Shown: positions 43,495 to 54,459, numbered from the stretch's first letter. The stretch: DNA of 64,000 bases from Shinella fusca (GCF_014203155.1 NZ_JACHIK010000016.1:44663-108662); one strand, 5' to 3'. Numbers and translations: made by a program. The notes: generated from the letters alone by a model not told the origin.

Positions 43495-45756
43495 TCAGGT
43501 TCCGGCGCGCCGGGCAAGCCGGGCGACCTCGGCGGCAAGCCGCGCCGGATCGGCGGGCTTTGCCAGCACCGCGGCGGCCCCGGCGCCCGCAAGCGCCTCG
43601 GCAAGGCCGGCGCGGCCGTCCGCCGTCAGCACGATGACCGGAAGGCGGGTGCCCTCCGCGATCCGCGCGATCATCTCCGTCCCCTCCCCGCCCGGCATGC
43701 CGAGATCGGTGACGACGAGGTCGACGGCAGGCTCGTCGGAGAGCGCGGCAAGAAGGCCGGCATAATCCGGCACATGCCGCACCACATGGCCGGCGCGCTC
43801 CAGCATGGCGCGTACCAGCATGGCGTTCACCGGATCGTCCTCGGCAAGCAGGATGCGCACGCCCGCCGGAACGGAAGAGACGGGTTCGGCCACGGGCGCG
43901 GGCGGCGGCGGGTCTTTCAGGATCGGCCGGTTGTCGTTGATCGCGTCGCGCACCTCGATGCCCTTCATGCGGCCGCGCAGCACCTCGACCAGCGAGCGCT
44001 CGCGCAGCGGCCGGATGAGCCAGGAATCGTAGCCCTCGCCGTTGCCGAGGGCCCGGCCGCCGCGCTCCTCGGGGTTGACGAGGTAGATGCGCCGCGCCGC
44101 GCTCTTGCGGAAGAAGGCGAGGTCGGCAAGTTCCCGGCGGAAGGCGCCGGCAAGGCGGTTGTCGACGATCATGTCGGTAAGCTCGGTGCCGCTGACGGCA
44201 AGGCGGCGGGCGATATCCGCGGCATCGGCGACGGAGGAGGCCGCATGGCAGGCCCCGCCCAGCGCCTCGATCGTGCGCACGAGCGCGGCGGAGGCCGGGC
44301 CTTCCGGCGCAAGGAGGAAGACGCGGCTGCCCTTGAGCACGGTCCTGCGCGAAGCCACCTCGCCCGCGCCCTTGCGGGCATCGACCGGCATGCGGATGGT
44401 GAAGGTGCTGCCCTTGCCGGGCGTGCTTTCGAGCGTCAGCGCGCCGCCGGCCTCGGTGAGGATGCGGGCGGAGATGGCGAGGCCGAGGCCGGTGCCGCCG
44501 CTGCGCTGGGCCGCGCTTCCCGTCTGCTCGAATTCCTCGAAGATGCGGGCCTGCTCCTCGGCATTCATGCCGGGGCCGGTGTCGGTGACGCGGATGACGA
44601 CGGCGCCGCGCTCCAGCCTGGTCTCCAGGAAGACGCCCCCCGCATGGGTGAACTTCACCGCATTGCCGACGACGTTGTAGAGCACTTGGCGCAGGCGCGG
44701 CGCGTCATAGGTCAGGAGCCCCGGCACCTCGGGCGAGACGAAGGAGCCGATCTCGATGCCCTTCTCGTGGGCGCGGCTGGAGAGCATCTCCACCACGCTT
44801 TCCAGCATCGGCCGCACCGGCTCCTCGGAGGGACGGAGCTGGAAGCGGCCGGCCTCGATGGTGGAGAAGTCGAGGAGGTCGTCGACGAGCTGGACGAGGG
44901 CATGGCCGGACTGGCGGATGCCGGCGAGATAGTTCTTCTGCTCGGCCGAAAGCCGCGTCTGGCCGATGAGATGCGACATGCCGAGAATGCCGGAGAGCGG
45001 CGTGCGGATCTCATGGCTGACGGTGGCGAGGAGGCGCGATTTCGCCGCGCTCGCCTCTTCCGCGCGCTGGCGGGCGCGCTCGCGCTCGCCTTCGGCGCGG
45101 CGCTCCTCCGTCACGTCGCGGGCGATGGAATGGATGACGAGGTCGCCGGAGGCGGGATCGCGCACGGTGACGTCATGCCAGGAATAGACGCGCCGGCCCG
45201 CCGGGCCGTTCACCTCGACATCGTAGCGGTGTGCGGCGGCCTGCGAGCGGAAGGTAAGGCCCAGCGCCTCGCAGGTCCGGCCCTCGACGAGGGCTGCGCC
45301 CGTCAATTCGCCGAGCACCGCATTGGCGCGGATGATGCGGCCGTCGAGGGCGCGCATGACGACGATATCGCCGAGCACGTCATGGATGGCCGAAAGGATC
45401 TGCGAGGTCTCGCTGCGCTCCCAGGAACGATCGTCCGACGTCTCGCCGACGGGTGCCTTTCCGGCCCGCCAGAGGAGAAGGCCGCCGGCGATGCCCGCAA
45501 GGCCGAGGCCGGCGGCAGCGGCATAGAAGCCGGCAACCGCACCGGCCGCGACCACCAGAGCGGAGAAGAAGAGCGCGACGACCGCCAGCAGGCCGAAAAG
45601 CCCCGCATGGCCGTAGGCCGGCACGGCGCCGGTCGCGCCGGCCGCTTCGCGGCGCGCGCCGTCCTCCGGCCCTTTTGGCAAGGAACGGCCGGGCCGCGGC
45701 GATGCTTCGGCGAATTCGGCTTCGAGCCTGTCCTGTAGCTTGGCGGGTTCGCTCAT
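43495..45756 (-). CDS. Hybrid sensor histidine kinase with PAS domain and receiver
   Basis: A 753-residue inner-membrane kinase from the ATG at 45756 (MSEPAKLQDR). Two hydrophobic segments lie at about 52-98. A PAS domain spans about 118-215 and a short coiled coil 218-240. HisKA carries the phospho-acceptor His248 (ATVSHEIRTPLSGILGM). The HATPase has Asn365 in VVGNAVKFT and TDTGPGM and GGTGLGLAIS loops. A degenerate receiver-like stretch (about 475-600) lacks the acidic pair. The C-terminal receiver has phospho-acceptor Asp684 (VVTDLGMPGGEG). No cognate regulator gene is adjacent, so output probably goes by phosphorelay. The signal is unknown. Confidence 0.9.
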   Translation of the reverse strand: MSEPAKLQDRLEAEFAEASPRPGRSLPKGPEDGARREAAGATGAVPAYGHAGLFGLLAVVALFFSALVVAAGAVAGFYAAAAGLGLAGIAGGLLLWRAGKAPVGETSDDRSWERSETSQILSAIHDVLGDIVVMRALDGRIIRANAVLGELTGAALVEGRTCEALGLTFRSQAAAHRYDVEVNGPAGRRVYSWHDVTVRDPASGDLVIHSIARDVTEERRAEGERERARQRAEEASAAKSRLLATVSHEIRTPLSGILGMSHLIGQTRLSAEQKNYLAGIRQSGHALVQLVDDLLDFSTIEAGRFQLRPSEEPVRPMLESVVEMLSSRAHEKGIEIGSFVSPEVPGLLTYDAPRLRQVLYNVVGNAVKFTHAGGVFLETRLERGAVVIRVTDTGPGMNAEEQARIFEEFEQTGSAAQRSGGTGLGLAISARILTEAGGALTLESTPGKGSTFTIRMPVDARKGAGEVASRRTVLKGSRVFLLAPEGPASAALVRTIEALGGACHAASSVADAADIARRLAVSGTELTDMIVDNRLAGAFRRELADLAFFRKSAARRIYLVNPEERGGRALGNGEGYDSWLIRPLRERSLVEVLRGRMKGIEVRDAINDNRPILKDPPPPAPVAEPVSSVPAGVRILLAEDDPVNAMLVRAMLERAGHVVRHVPDYAGLLAALSDEPAVDLVVTDLGMPGGEGTEMIARIAEGTRLPVIVLTADGRAGLAEALAGAGAAAVLAKPADPARLAAEVARLARRAGT

Positions 45757-45812
45757 GACGATCCGCTTATCACGCGGACCGTTCAAATCGGCTTCAGCAA
45801 GTCGTTCGAATT

Positions 45813-46304
45813 TTAACGACCGCGGCGGCGCAGCAGCACGAGCTCGTCGAAGACGACCAGCACCGCGCCGATGGTGATGAAACTGTCGGCGAGGTTGAAG
45901 ACGGCGAAGGACCAGGTGGCCGTGTGGAAGAGCACGTAGTCGATCACGTAGCCGAACAGCGCCCGGTCGATGAGGTTGCCGAACGCGCCGGCGATGATGA
46001 AGGCATAGCCGGCGTGGGCGAGCCCCCGCGCCTTCGGCGTCTGGTGCCAGAGCCAGATGACGAAGCCGACGACGAAGAGGCGCAGCGTGACGATGAACCA
46101 GCCCTCCATGCCCGAAAGCATGGAGAAGGCGACGCCGTAATTGTAGGTGCGGTAAAGCGCCAGCATGGGCATGACCGGCACCGGCTCCTGAAAGGGAAGC
46201 CAGGCCTCGACGGCGAATTTCACCGCCTGGTCGAGGAGGAGCGCCAGGAGGATAACGACGATCACCGGCACCGGCCGGGACATGAGGGGGACACGTTCGT
46301 TCAT
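45813..46304 (-). CDS. lspA: Lipoprotein signal peptidase (signal peptidase II)
   Basis: Inner-membrane aspartyl peptidase that cleaves signal peptides of diacylated prolipoproteins. The 163-residue product has four helices. The catalytic Asp motifs are [15 protein letters not shown] and [14 protein letters not shown]; the asparagine motif [10 protein letters not shown] is also present. Its ATG overlaps the stop codon of the TrmH-type methyltransferase by 4 bp. The next enzyme in lipoprotein maturation, Lnt, is encoded at 20868-22451. Confidence 0.95.
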   Translation of the reverse strand: MNERVPLMSRPVPVIVVILLALLLDQAVKFAVEAWLPFQEPVPVMPMLALYRTYNYGVAFSMLSGMEGWFIVTLRLFVVGFVIWLWHQTPKARGLAHAGYAFIIAGAFGNLIDRALFGYVIDYVLFHTATWSFAVFNLADSFITIGAVLVVFDELVLLRRRGR

Positions 46305-47155
46305 GCGCGGTCTTCCAGCGTCAGCAGGTGGCGGCGCGCCTCGAAGAGCATGATGCCGGTGGCGATGGCAAGGTTCAGCGAATCGGCACGGCCGGCCTGC
46401 GGGATACGGGCGAGCGCATCGGCCTCGCGGGCAAGCGCCTCCGGCAGGCCGGACTGCTCGTTGCCCATCAGCAGCACGACGGGCTTCTTTTTATAATCGA
46501 TGGTGCGGTAATCGACCGCGCCGGCAAGGTGGGTGGCGACGACCGAGACGCCCGCCCCCTTCTTCCAGGCGAGGAAATCGGCGGGGCTCGCCTTCACCAG
46601 CGGCAGGGCGAAGACCGAGCCCATGGTGGCGCGCACGGTCTCCATCGAATAGGGATCGGTCGTTTCGCCGACGAGGATGACGCCGCTCGCGCCCGCCGCA
46701 TCGGCCGTGCGGATGATCGTGCCGAGATTGCCGGGATCGCGCACGCGGTCGAGCGCCACATAGGTCTCGTTTGCCGCGGGCTTCAGGTCCCGGATATCCG
46801 TCCAGCGCTGGGTGAAGATGCCGACGACCATCTGCGGATTGTCGCGCCTCGTGATCGAGGAGAGCACCTTCTCGCTCACCTCCAGCACCAGCCCGCCGCG
46901 CGCCACCGTCTTCGTCGCGCATTGCACGACCTGAGGCTTGTCCTTGACGTTCTTGGCATAGACCAGCGTCCTGATCTCGAAGCCGAGCTCCAGCGCGTCG
47001 ATGACGAGCTTCAGGCCCTCGGCCATGAAGCTCTTCGTCTCGTCGCGGTGCTTCTTGTCCGACAGCGCCTTGATGTCCTTGACGATCGGGTTGGAAAGGC
47101 TCGTGACCTCCTTTACCTGACCGACGCGGCGGCTCCCATGATGTTCGTGGCTCAT
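46301..47155 (-). CDS. TrmH/SpoU-family RNA 2'-O-methyltransferase
   Basis: A 284-residue SPOUT methyltransferase with an N-terminal substrate-binding domain ([20 protein letters not shown]). All three SpoU motifs are present: [20 protein letters not shown] (motif 1), [15 protein letters not shown] (motif 2) and [17 protein letters not shown] (motif 3). The target nucleotide (23S rRNA or tRNA) cannot be told from sequence; the layout is closest to RlmB/TsnR-like enzymes. The ATG at 47155 overlaps the upstream methyltransferase stop by 4 bp, which I prefer over ATG 47167. It also overlaps lspA by 4 bp, making a tightly coupled three-gene unit. Confidence 0.9.
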   Translation of the reverse strand: MSHEHHGSRRVGQVKEVTSLSNPIVKDIKALSDKKHRDETKSFMAEGLKLVIDALELGFEIRTLVYAKNVKDKPQVVQCATKTVARGGLVLEVSEKVLSSITRRDNPQMVVGIFTQRWTDIRDLKPAANETYVALDRVRDPGNLGTIIRTADAAGASGVILVGETTDPYSMETVRATMGSVFALPLVKASPADFLAWKKGAGVSVVATHLAGAVDYRTIDYKKKPVVLLMGNEQSGLPEALAREADALARIPQAGRADSLNLAIATGIMLFEARRHLLTLEDRA

Positions 47156-48228
47156 GTGCTGATCCATCGGCTGAAGAGGGAGGTGGAGAGCGCGCGGCCG
47201 GCATCCCGGCCCTCGCCGCTCTCGCGGATGACGAGCTCGCCCGATTCCACCGTGCCGCCCGCCCCGCGCATCGTCTCGCGCGTCAGCTCGTGGATGGAAT
47301 AGAAGCTCGCGCGGATCGAATAGGCCGTCAGCACGAGGCCGATCGCCTTCGGCGACAGAATCTCCCGGCAGATGTCGAGCATCAGCGGCAGGTGGTCGAA
47401 GAGATGCCAGACCTCGCCGTTCGGGCCTCTACCGAATTTCGGCGGGTCGGTGAGGATGATGTCGTACTTGCTGCCGCGGCGCTCCTCGCGCTGGATGAAC
47501 TTCATCGCATCCTCGCAGATCCAGCGGATCGGCAGCTTCTCCATGCGGCCGAGCGCCTGGTTCTCGCGCGCCCAGCCGATGGCCTTCTTCGAGGCGTCGA
47601 CATGGGTGACTTCCGCGCCGGCGGAAGCGGCGACCAGCGAGGCGACGCCGGTATAGCCGAAGAGGTTCAGCACCTTGACGGGGCGGCCCGCCGTCTCGAC
47701 CTTCTCCTTCATCCAGCGCCAGTGGGCGAGCTGTTCGGGGAAGACGCCGACATGACGGAAGGCGGTGAAGCGGCCGTGGAAATCGACGCCGAGGAGCTGC
47801 ATCGGCCAGGTCTCGCCGAGCGCCGCCTTCGGGAACTTCCAGCGCCCCATGCCGTCCTCGTCCGTATCGCCGGTGAAGACGGCATCGGCCTTGTCCCAGA
47901 CGCTCGCCGGGAGGCTGCGCTGCCAGAGCGCCTGCGCTTCCGGACGCACGATGCGGTAGGGGCCGTACTGCTCCAGCTTCTCGCCGGCGCCGCTGTCGAT
48001 GAGGCGGTACTGGTCGGAGCCCGCCGTTTCGAGGATCACCGGCACGCGCTCGGCGGGCTTTTCGCCCTCGCGGCGCATCAGCGGGCGGGCGGGCGCCTCC
48101 GGCGCCGGGCGCTGTTCCTTCTTCGCAAGCGGGGGCCTTGCGGGCTGGGCCTTGGCTGCCGGCCTTTCGGCGCGCGCCCTTGCGGGCGCGGCGGGGCCGT
48201 TCTTCGGCCGGCGATTTCTGTCCTTCAC
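47152..48228 (-). CDS. Class I SAM-dependent methyltransferase (RlmI-like)
   Basis: A 358-residue protein. The first 60 residues are a basic, Pro/Ala-rich extension (KDRNRRPKNGPAAPARAR). The Rossmann methyltransferase core begins about residue 170 with VKVLNLFGYTGVASLVAASA (SAM-binding GxxG), VDASKKAIGWARENQAL and the catalytic stretch DIILTDPPKFGRG, which matches the DPPxF motif of RlmI/RlmK-type 23S rRNA cytosine-5 methyltransferases. The substrate is inferred from the family. I use the GTG at 48228; the frame is open to 48288. It heads the methyltransferase-methyltransferase-lspA unit. Confidence 0.85.
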   Translation of the reverse strand: MKDRNRRPKNGPAAPARARAERPAAKAQPARPPLAKKEQRPAPEAPARPLMRREGEKPAERVPVILETAGSDQYRLIDSGAGEKLEQYGPYRIVRPEAQALWQRSLPASVWDKADAVFTGDTDEDGMGRWKFPKAALGETWPMQLLGVDFHGRFTAFRHVGVFPEQLAHWRWMKEKVETAGRPVKVLNLFGYTGVASLVAASAGAEVTHVDASKKAIGWARENQALGRMEKLPIRWICEDAMKFIQREERRGSKYDIILTDPPKFGRGPNGEVWHLFDHLPLMLDICREILSPKAIGLVLTAYSIRASFYSIHELTRETMRGAGGTVESGELVIRESGEGRDAGRALSTSLFSRWIST

Positions 48229-48359
48229 GATCGATCGTCCGTCGTCGGTTGAAACTTGCCGGCAGCGCCGGAAACAAGCGGTCCCCATACCATCCCTCCC
48301 CCACTTGGCAAAGCGCTTTCCGATTGCGATAAATCGAAGCCGACAAGGGAGGATCGATC

Positions 48360-48809
48360 ATGGACATGTCCGGCGAAGAACGCATTGCCGCGCCGCGCGA
48401 GGCCGTCTGGGCGGCGCTCAACGACCCGGAGGTGCTGAAGGCCTGCATTCCGGGCTGTCAGTCGCTGACCATGAAATCGCCGACCGAGCTGGAGGCGACG
48501 GTGAAGATCAAGATCGGCCCCGTCTCGGCCACCTTCAACGGCGAGGTGACGCTTTCCAACCTCAATCCGCCGGAAAGCTACACGATCTCCGGCGAGGGCA
48601 AGGGCGGCATCGCCGGCTTTGCCAAGGGCGGGGCGGACGTGCGCCTTGCCGAGGACGGCGACGGCACGATCCTGTCCTACGACGTGAAGGCGCAGATCGG
48701 CGGCAAGCTCGCCCAGCTCGGCTCGCGGCTCATCGATTCGACCTCGAAGAAGCTCGCCGCGCAGTTCTTCTCCGATCTCGGAGAGAAGCTGAACGGCGGC
48801 GCGGCCTAG
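48360..48809 (+). CDS. CoxG-family SRPBCC protein
   Basis: A 149-residue START/SRPBCC-fold protein starting MDMSGEERIAAPREAVWAAL, the standard CoxG N-terminus. KACIPGCQSL and FNGEVTLSNLNPPESYT follow. The C-terminus is Gly/Lys-rich (KKLAAQFFSDLGEKL). CoxG proteins help recruit CO dehydrogenase or similar molybdenum enzymes to the membrane, but isolated copies like this one, without cox genes alongside, have unknown jobs. A GGAGG site lies just before the ATG. It is convergent with the LapA-domain gene, with one base between the stops. Confidence 0.88.
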   Translation: MDMSGEERIAAPREAVWAALNDPEVLKACIPGCQSLTMKSPTELEATVKIKIGPVSATFNGEVTLSNLNPPESYTISGEGKGGIAGFAKGGADVRLAEDGDGTILSYDVKAQIGGKLAQLGSRLIDSTSKKLAAQFFSDLGEKLNGGAA

Positions 48810-48810
48810 A

Positions 48811-49155
48811 TCATTTTCCGGGAGAGGGCAGCACGGCCTGCGAGGCGATGGCCTCGGCGCGGGTGCGGTGCTTTTCGGCTTCGGTGTGCCACTTGACCGC
48901 CTCGCTCGCCTCGATGCGGGCGCGCTTGCGGTGCTTGCCCTGGGTGAACCAAGTCGCGAGCGAGCCGACGACGAGGCCGAAGATCACGGCCAGGAAGAGA
49001 TAGACGAAGAAGGGCGCGGTGACCGAGAGGACGCTGTCCTCCGGTCGGAACGGATTGAGCGCCAGCGTCACGGATTGCCGGTTCGCCACCGACAGCACGA
49101 TCAGCACGATGCCGATCGGGATGAGGACGAGGACGTTGACGATTTTCTTGATCAT
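48811..49155 (-). CDS. LapA-domain (DUF1049) membrane protein
   Basis: A 114-residue inner-membrane protein starting MIKKIVNVLVLIPIGIVLIV. Two hydrophobic helices (about 5-24 and 46-68, with the APFFVYLFLAVIFGLVVGSL stretch in the second) are followed by a charged helical tail. This is the LapA/LapB-like DUF1049 pattern. In E. coli LapA works with LapB in LPS assembly control; here only LapA is present. It starts 26 bp downstream of the ihfB stop. The N-terminal ten residues before the ATG at 49155 in the longer frame are unlikely to be translated. Confidence 0.85.
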   Translation of the reverse strand: MIKKIVNVLVLIPIGIVLIVLSVANRQSVTLALNPFRPEDSVLSVTAPFFVYLFLAVIFGLVVGSLATWFTQGKHRKRARIEASEAVKWHTEAEKHRTRAEAIASQAVLPSPGK

Positions 49156-49181
49156 GGGGTCACCCTGTCGGCGCGAAAGCC

Positions 49182-49481
49182 TCAATCATCCTGGTCGGCC
49201 TGGCCGGGATTGAGGCGTTCGCGCAGTTCCTTGCCGGTCTTGAAGAAGGGAACCCACTTCTCCTCGACGAAGACGGCGTCGCCCGTGCGCGGGTTGCGGC
49301 CCGAGCGCGAGGGACGGTTCTTGACGGAGAAGGCACCGAAGCCGCGCAGCTCGACGCGGTTGCCGGCCGCCAGCGCATCGGTGATCTCGTCGAGGACCGC
49401 GTTGACGATGTTCTCGACGTCGCGGTGGTAGAGATGGGGATTACGGGCGGCGACGATCTGAACCAATTCCGACTTGATCAC
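49182..49481 (-). CDS. ihfB: Integration host factor subunit beta
   Basis: A 99-residue DNA-bending protein of the HU/IHF family. It starts [19 protein letters not shown]. It contains [14 protein letters not shown] and the arm sequence [19 protein letters not shown], then GKELRERLN, the IHF-beta signature. It forms a heterodimer with IhfA (not in the window) and assists nucleoid structure, recombination and many sigma-54 promoters; rpoN lies 3.4 kb away. The gene is followed by the LapA-domain gene and preceded by sppA. Confidence 0.95.
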   Translation of the reverse strand: MIKSELVQIVAARNPHLYHRDVENIVNAVLDEITDALAAGNRVELRGFGAFSVKNRPSRSGRNPRTGDAVFVEEKWVPFFKTGKELRERLNPGQADQDD

Positions 49482-49507
49482 GGTATCCCCCTAAAAGTTC
49501 TTGTTTT

Positions 49508-50458
49508 TCAATCGCGATCAACCTGCCAAACCGAGACCAGACCGTCAAGAAACAACTTTTCGCCGGTCAGCTTTTCGATTGTCGGCTGAAGGTCGACGGG
49601 AAGGCCCAGCACGGAGCGGGCGAATTCGCGCATGCTGCTGCCGAGGAACGGAAAGCCGGAGCGGCCGGCGGCCTCGTAGTCGACGACGGGAAGGTCCGCC
49701 TTCACCTTGCGCCCGTCGAGATAGGCGCGGATCGCCTCCGGCCCGCCGAGCGTATCGACCAGCTTGTTGGCGAGGGCCTGGCGGCCGGTGAAGATGCTGC
49801 CGTCGGCAAGGCGCAGCACCTCGGCGCGCGGCAGCTTGCGGCGCTCGGCGACGAGGTCGACGAACCAGTCGTAGCTGTCCATCACCATGGAGCGGATCAT
49901 GGCCTTGGCGTCCTCGCTCGCCGGGTGGAAGGGCGAGGGCTCGGCCTTCAGCGGCGCGGACTTGATCTCCTCCAGCGAGACGCCGATCTTGTCCATCAGC
50001 TCCTTCATCTGCGGGTACTGGAAGAGGACGCCGATGGAGCCGGTGATCGAGCTTTCGCCGGCGATGATCGTGTCGCCGGCCGTCGCGATCATGTAGCCGG
50101 CGGAGGCGGCGAGCGTGCGCACGTCCGAAATGACGGGCTTCTTCTCCGCCACCTTGCGCAGCGCCTTGAAGATGACCTCGCCGCCATAGGTGGTGCCGCC
50201 GGGCGAGGCGATCGTCACGACGAGGGCTTTCGCCCGGTCGTTGCGGGCGATGCGGTCGAGGCGTTCCAGAAGCTCGGCATCGTCCTGGATGATGCCGGTG
50301 ATCTTCACCCGCGCGATATGGTCGCCCGCCTCGCCGCCCGGCCAGCGCCAGGCGACGGCGGCGAAAACGGCGGCAAGCGCGACGAGGATGGCCGCGACGC
50401 GCCAGAAGGTGAGCTTGCGGCGCAACTGCCGGCGGTCGGCGATGGCGGATTGGTCCAT
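49508..50458 (-). CDS. sppA: Signal peptide peptidase SppA (peptidase S49)
   Basis: A 316-residue inner-membrane serine protease of the short SppA class. An N-terminal anchor lies at about 20-40 (VAAILVALAAVFAAVAWRW). The catalytic Ser lies in ITGSIGVLFQYP and the catalytic Lys further on, around the LVAERRKLPRAEV stretch. VVTIASPGGTTYGGE and IATAGDTIIAGESS are family blocks. It digests leftover signal peptides. The sppA-ihfB order is conserved in alphaproteobacteria. It is divergent from lptC with about 145 bp between starts. Confidence 0.93.
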   Translation of the reverse strand: MDQSAIADRRQLRRKLTFWRVAAILVALAAVFAAVAWRWPGGEAGDHIARVKITGIIQDDAELLERLDRIARNDRAKALVVTIASPGGTTYGGEVIFKALRKVAEKKPVISDVRTLAASAGYMIATAGDTIIAGESSITGSIGVLFQYPQMKELMDKIGVSLEEIKSAPLKAEPSPFHPASEDAKAMIRSMVMDSYDWFVDLVAERRKLPRAEVLRLADGSIFTGRQALANKLVDTLGGPEAIRAYLDGRKVKADLPVVDYEAAGRSGFPFLGSSMREFARSVLGLPVDLQPTIEKLTGEKLFLDGLVSVWQVDRD

Positions 50459-50603
50459 TCCCTGTCGTCCCTTGTCCTTGTTGGCGCCCCTTATGGAGGG
50501 GGTGACTTGCCGAAGACCCTATCGATATGGCATTCCCCGTGGGAATGGCAATTCATCGCTGAACTTTCTTGGCCTCCATTGTTTGTTCAGGAATAATCGC
50601 CAT

Positions 50604-51341
50604 ATGGAGCCCGTTACAGACGCAACCCGTGATTTGCAGGGCGTCGGGCAGCTGGAAATTCAAGCAGGCAGGATGCTGGAAAGCGTGACAGACGCGCCCA
50701 CGGGCGCACCGGGCATGGGTGTTTCCGCCGAGGCCTACCGCCTCGCACGGCGCCATTCCGCGCGCGTGCGCTTCTTCAAGGTGGCGCTTCCGGCCGCTGC
50801 GCTCGTCATCGGGGCGATCTTCGCGGTCGTATCCTTCGTGCGCACCTACCTTCCCTCCGACCTCCATGTGGAGAGCGCCTCCATCGAGGACGGCAAGATC
50901 GTCATGCAGAGCCCGGCGATCGCCGGGCGCAACAAGGACGGCATCAGCTATTCGATGAAGGCCGAGCGGGCGCTGCAGGACATCAAGCAGCCCGACGTCA
51001 TCACGCTCGAGAACATCACGGCGCAGATGCCCGTCAACGAGAGCACCGTTGCCGAGGTGATCGCCAAGACCGGCATCTACGACCGCGGCGGCAACCTGCT
51101 CGACATGGTTGCGCCCTTCACCATCAACCTCAATACCGGCCTGAAGGCCGCCTTCCAGTCCGCCCATCTCGACATCAACGGCGGGACGCTCACCTCCGAC
51201 CAGCCCGTTTCCATCCATTCGCGCGCCGCATCCATTGTTGCGCAGTCGCTGCGAATGACGGATAAAGGCCATGTCATCGTCTTCGAGGGCAAGGTCGTCG
51301 TCGACGTCGATCCTGCCGCCATCCGCAACAAAGAACAGTAA
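50604..51341 (+). CDS. lptC: LPS export ABC transporter periplasmic protein LptC
   Basis: Bitopic inner-membrane protein that hands LPS from LptB2FG to LptA. The 245-residue product has a membrane helix near residues 60-80 (VALPAAALVIGAIFAVVSF). A periplasmic beta-jellyroll follows (SASIEDGKIVMQSPAIAG, VAEVIAKTGIYDRGGNLLDM, DKGHVIVFEGKVVVDVDP). I use the ATG at 50604 with AGGA upstream; an in-frame ATG at 50673 would also keep all conserved sequence. lptA follows after 7 bp, and lptB and rpoN after that, so this is the first gene of the lptCAB-rpoN-hpf-ptsN cluster. Confidence 0.92.
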   Translation: MEPVTDATRDLQGVGQLEIQAGRMLESVTDAPTGAPGMGVSAEAYRLARRHSARVRFFKVALPAAALVIGAIFAVVSFVRTYLPSDLHVESASIEDGKIVMQSPAIAGRNKDGISYSMKAERALQDIKQPDVITLENITAQMPVNESTVAEVIAKTGIYDRGGNLLDMVAPFTINLNTGLKAAFQSAHLDINGGTLTSDQPVSIHSRAASIVAQSLRMTDKGHVIVFEGKVVVDVDPAAIRNKEQ

Positions 51342-51348
51342 GAGCGCC

Positions 51349-51906
51349 ATGTTCGCCACCCTTTCCGCCCCCGTCCGGGCCGCCAGTCTCCTGGTTCTTG
51401 CCGCAGGCTTCGCGCTTTCTGCCGGCGTTGCCGGTGCCCAGACCGAGAGCAAGATGACGGGCATGCAGCTCTCCAACGACCAGCCGATCCAGATCCAGAG
51501 CGACAAGCTGGAAATCCACGACCAGGAGCGCCAGGCGGTCTTCACCGGCAACGTCAAGGTGGTGCAGGGCACGACGACGCTGCAGGCCGGCAAGATGGTC
51601 GTCTACTACACCTCGGGCGGCGGCTCGGTGGCCAGCGGCGATGCGGATATCGAGAAGATCGACGTCTTCAACAAGGTCTACCTCAAGTCCCAGACGCAGG
51701 AGGCGACCGCCGACACCGGCACCTTCAACATGGTCAACCAGACGCTGCAGCTCAAGGGCGACAAGGTCGTGCTTTCGGAAGGCGAGAACGTCTTCGTCGG
51801 CTGCCAGCTCAACGTGGCCATGAACACGGGCGAGGCCAGGCTCGACGCCTGCGGCGGCCGCGTCATGATCCAGCTGGATCCCAAGTCCCGCAAGAAAACG
51901 AACTGA
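51349..51906 (+). CDS. lptA: LPS transport periplasmic protein LptA
   Basis: Periplasmic bridge protein of LPS transport. The 185-residue product has a signal peptide (RAASLLVLAAGFALSAGVAG, cut near AGA|QTE). A beta-jellyroll OstA/LptA domain follows: IQIQSDKLEIHDQERQAVFT, VKVVQGTTTLQAGKMVV. The distal DACGGRV and CQLNV cysteines could pair. The ATG at 51349 follows the lptC stop by 7 bp with AAGAG upstream. lptB starts 14 bp after the stop. Confidence 0.93.
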   Translation: MFATLSAPVRAASLLVLAAGFALSAGVAGAQTESKMTGMQLSNDQPIQIQSDKLEIHDQERQAVFTGNVKVVQGTTTLQAGKMVVYYTSGGGSVASGDADIEKIDVFNKVYLKSQTQEATADTGTFNMVNQTLQLKGDKVVLSEGENVFVGCQLNVAMNTGEARLDACGGRVMIQLDPKSRKKTN

Positions 51907-51920
51907 GTAGCGCTTTCCTC

Positions 51921-52730
51921 GTGACCTTTCCCCTGCTCAACCGCCTGACGCGCCGCCACCGGAACGCCGCGCACGAGCCGCAGCGCAGCACCGATATCGC
52001 GCGCTATGAAGGAACCCTCATCGCCCGCGGGCTGACGAAGGCCTACCGCGACCGCCGCGTCGTCAACGGCGTCTCGCTGGTCGTGCGCCGCGGCGAGGCC
52101 GTCGGCCTGCTCGGCCCGAACGGCGCCGGCAAGACGACCTGTTTCTACATGATCACCGGGCTCGTGCCGGTCGATGAGGGCTCGATCGAGATCAACGGCC
52201 ATGACGTGACGACCATGCCGATGTACCGCCGCGCGCGGCTCGGCGTCGGCTACCTGCCGCAGGAAGCCTCGATCTTCCGCGGCCTGACGGTGGAGGAGAA
52301 CATCCGCGCCGTCCTCGAGGTGCACGACAAGGACAAGGCGCGCCGCGAAGAAAAACTCGACAGCCTGCTTGCCGAATTCTCGATCTCGCATCTGCGCAAA
52401 TCGCCGGCCGTGGCGCTTTCGGGCGGCGAGCGCCGGCGCCTCGAGATCGCCCGCGCGCTTGCCACCGACCCGACCTTCATGCTGCTCGACGAGCCCTTCG
52501 CCGGCGTCGACCCGATCTCCGTCGCCGACATCCAGGCGCTGGTGCGGCACCTGACCTCGCGCGGCATCGGCGTGCTCATCACCGACCACAACGTGCGCGA
52601 GACGCTCGGCCTCATCGACCGCGCCTATATCATCCATGCCGGCGAGGTGCTGACCCACGGGCGGGCCAACGACATCGTCAACAATGCGGACGTGCGCCGC
52701 CTCTATCTCGGCGACAATTTCAGCCTCTGA
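51921..52730 (+). CDS. lptB: LPS export ABC transporter ATP-binding protein LptB
   Basis: A 269-residue ABC ATPase driving LPS extraction from the inner membrane. The start is a GTG. Walker A is LLGPNGAGKTTCFYMITG, the Q-loop YLPQEASIFRGLT, the signature LSGGERRRLEIARALA, Walker B MLLDEPFAGVDPI, and the H-loop LITDHNVRETL. A 30-residue basic N-terminal extension (NRLTRRHRNAAHEPQRSTD) precedes the usual core. Its membrane partners LptF and LptG are not in this window. It is the last lpt gene before rpoN. Confidence 0.96.
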   Translation: MTFPLLNRLTRRHRNAAHEPQRSTDIARYEGTLIARGLTKAYRDRRVVNGVSLVVRRGEAVGLLGPNGAGKTTCFYMITGLVPVDEGSIEINGHDVTTMPMYRRARLGVGYLPQEASIFRGLTVEENIRAVLEVHDKDKARREEKLDSLLAEFSISHLRKSPAVALSGGERRRLEIARALATDPTFMLLDEPFAGVDPISVADIQALVRHLTSRGIGVLITDHNVRETLGLIDRAYIIHAGEVLTHGRANDIVNNADVRRLYLGDNFSL

Positions 52731-52864
52731 GGCGCCGGCCGGCCGCGATCTTCACCATGGCTGCGGCTTGCGCTTGACCAAATCCATCAAAAAAGCAATT
52801 TTCGGGCCAGTTGGATTTTCTCGCCCCCATGGCCGGGGCGCCTCTTCGGGAGCCGGTCGTCCGC

Positions 52865-54397
<1,533 letters not shown>

Positions 54398-54403
54398 AAC
54401 AAA

Positions 54404-54431
54404 GGCGGGGAAAGCGGCGTTTCCCCCTGCC
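54404..54431 (+). terminator. Hairpin after rpoN
   Basis: GGGGAAA pairs with TTTCCCC around a 6-nt loop, extended by outer GC pairs, just after the rpoN stop. There is no long T-run, so termination strength is uncertain. It may only partly separate rpoN from hpf. Confidence 0.4.
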
Positions 54432-54459
54432 AGACGTTAACAATGCCTGAATCGGACGA

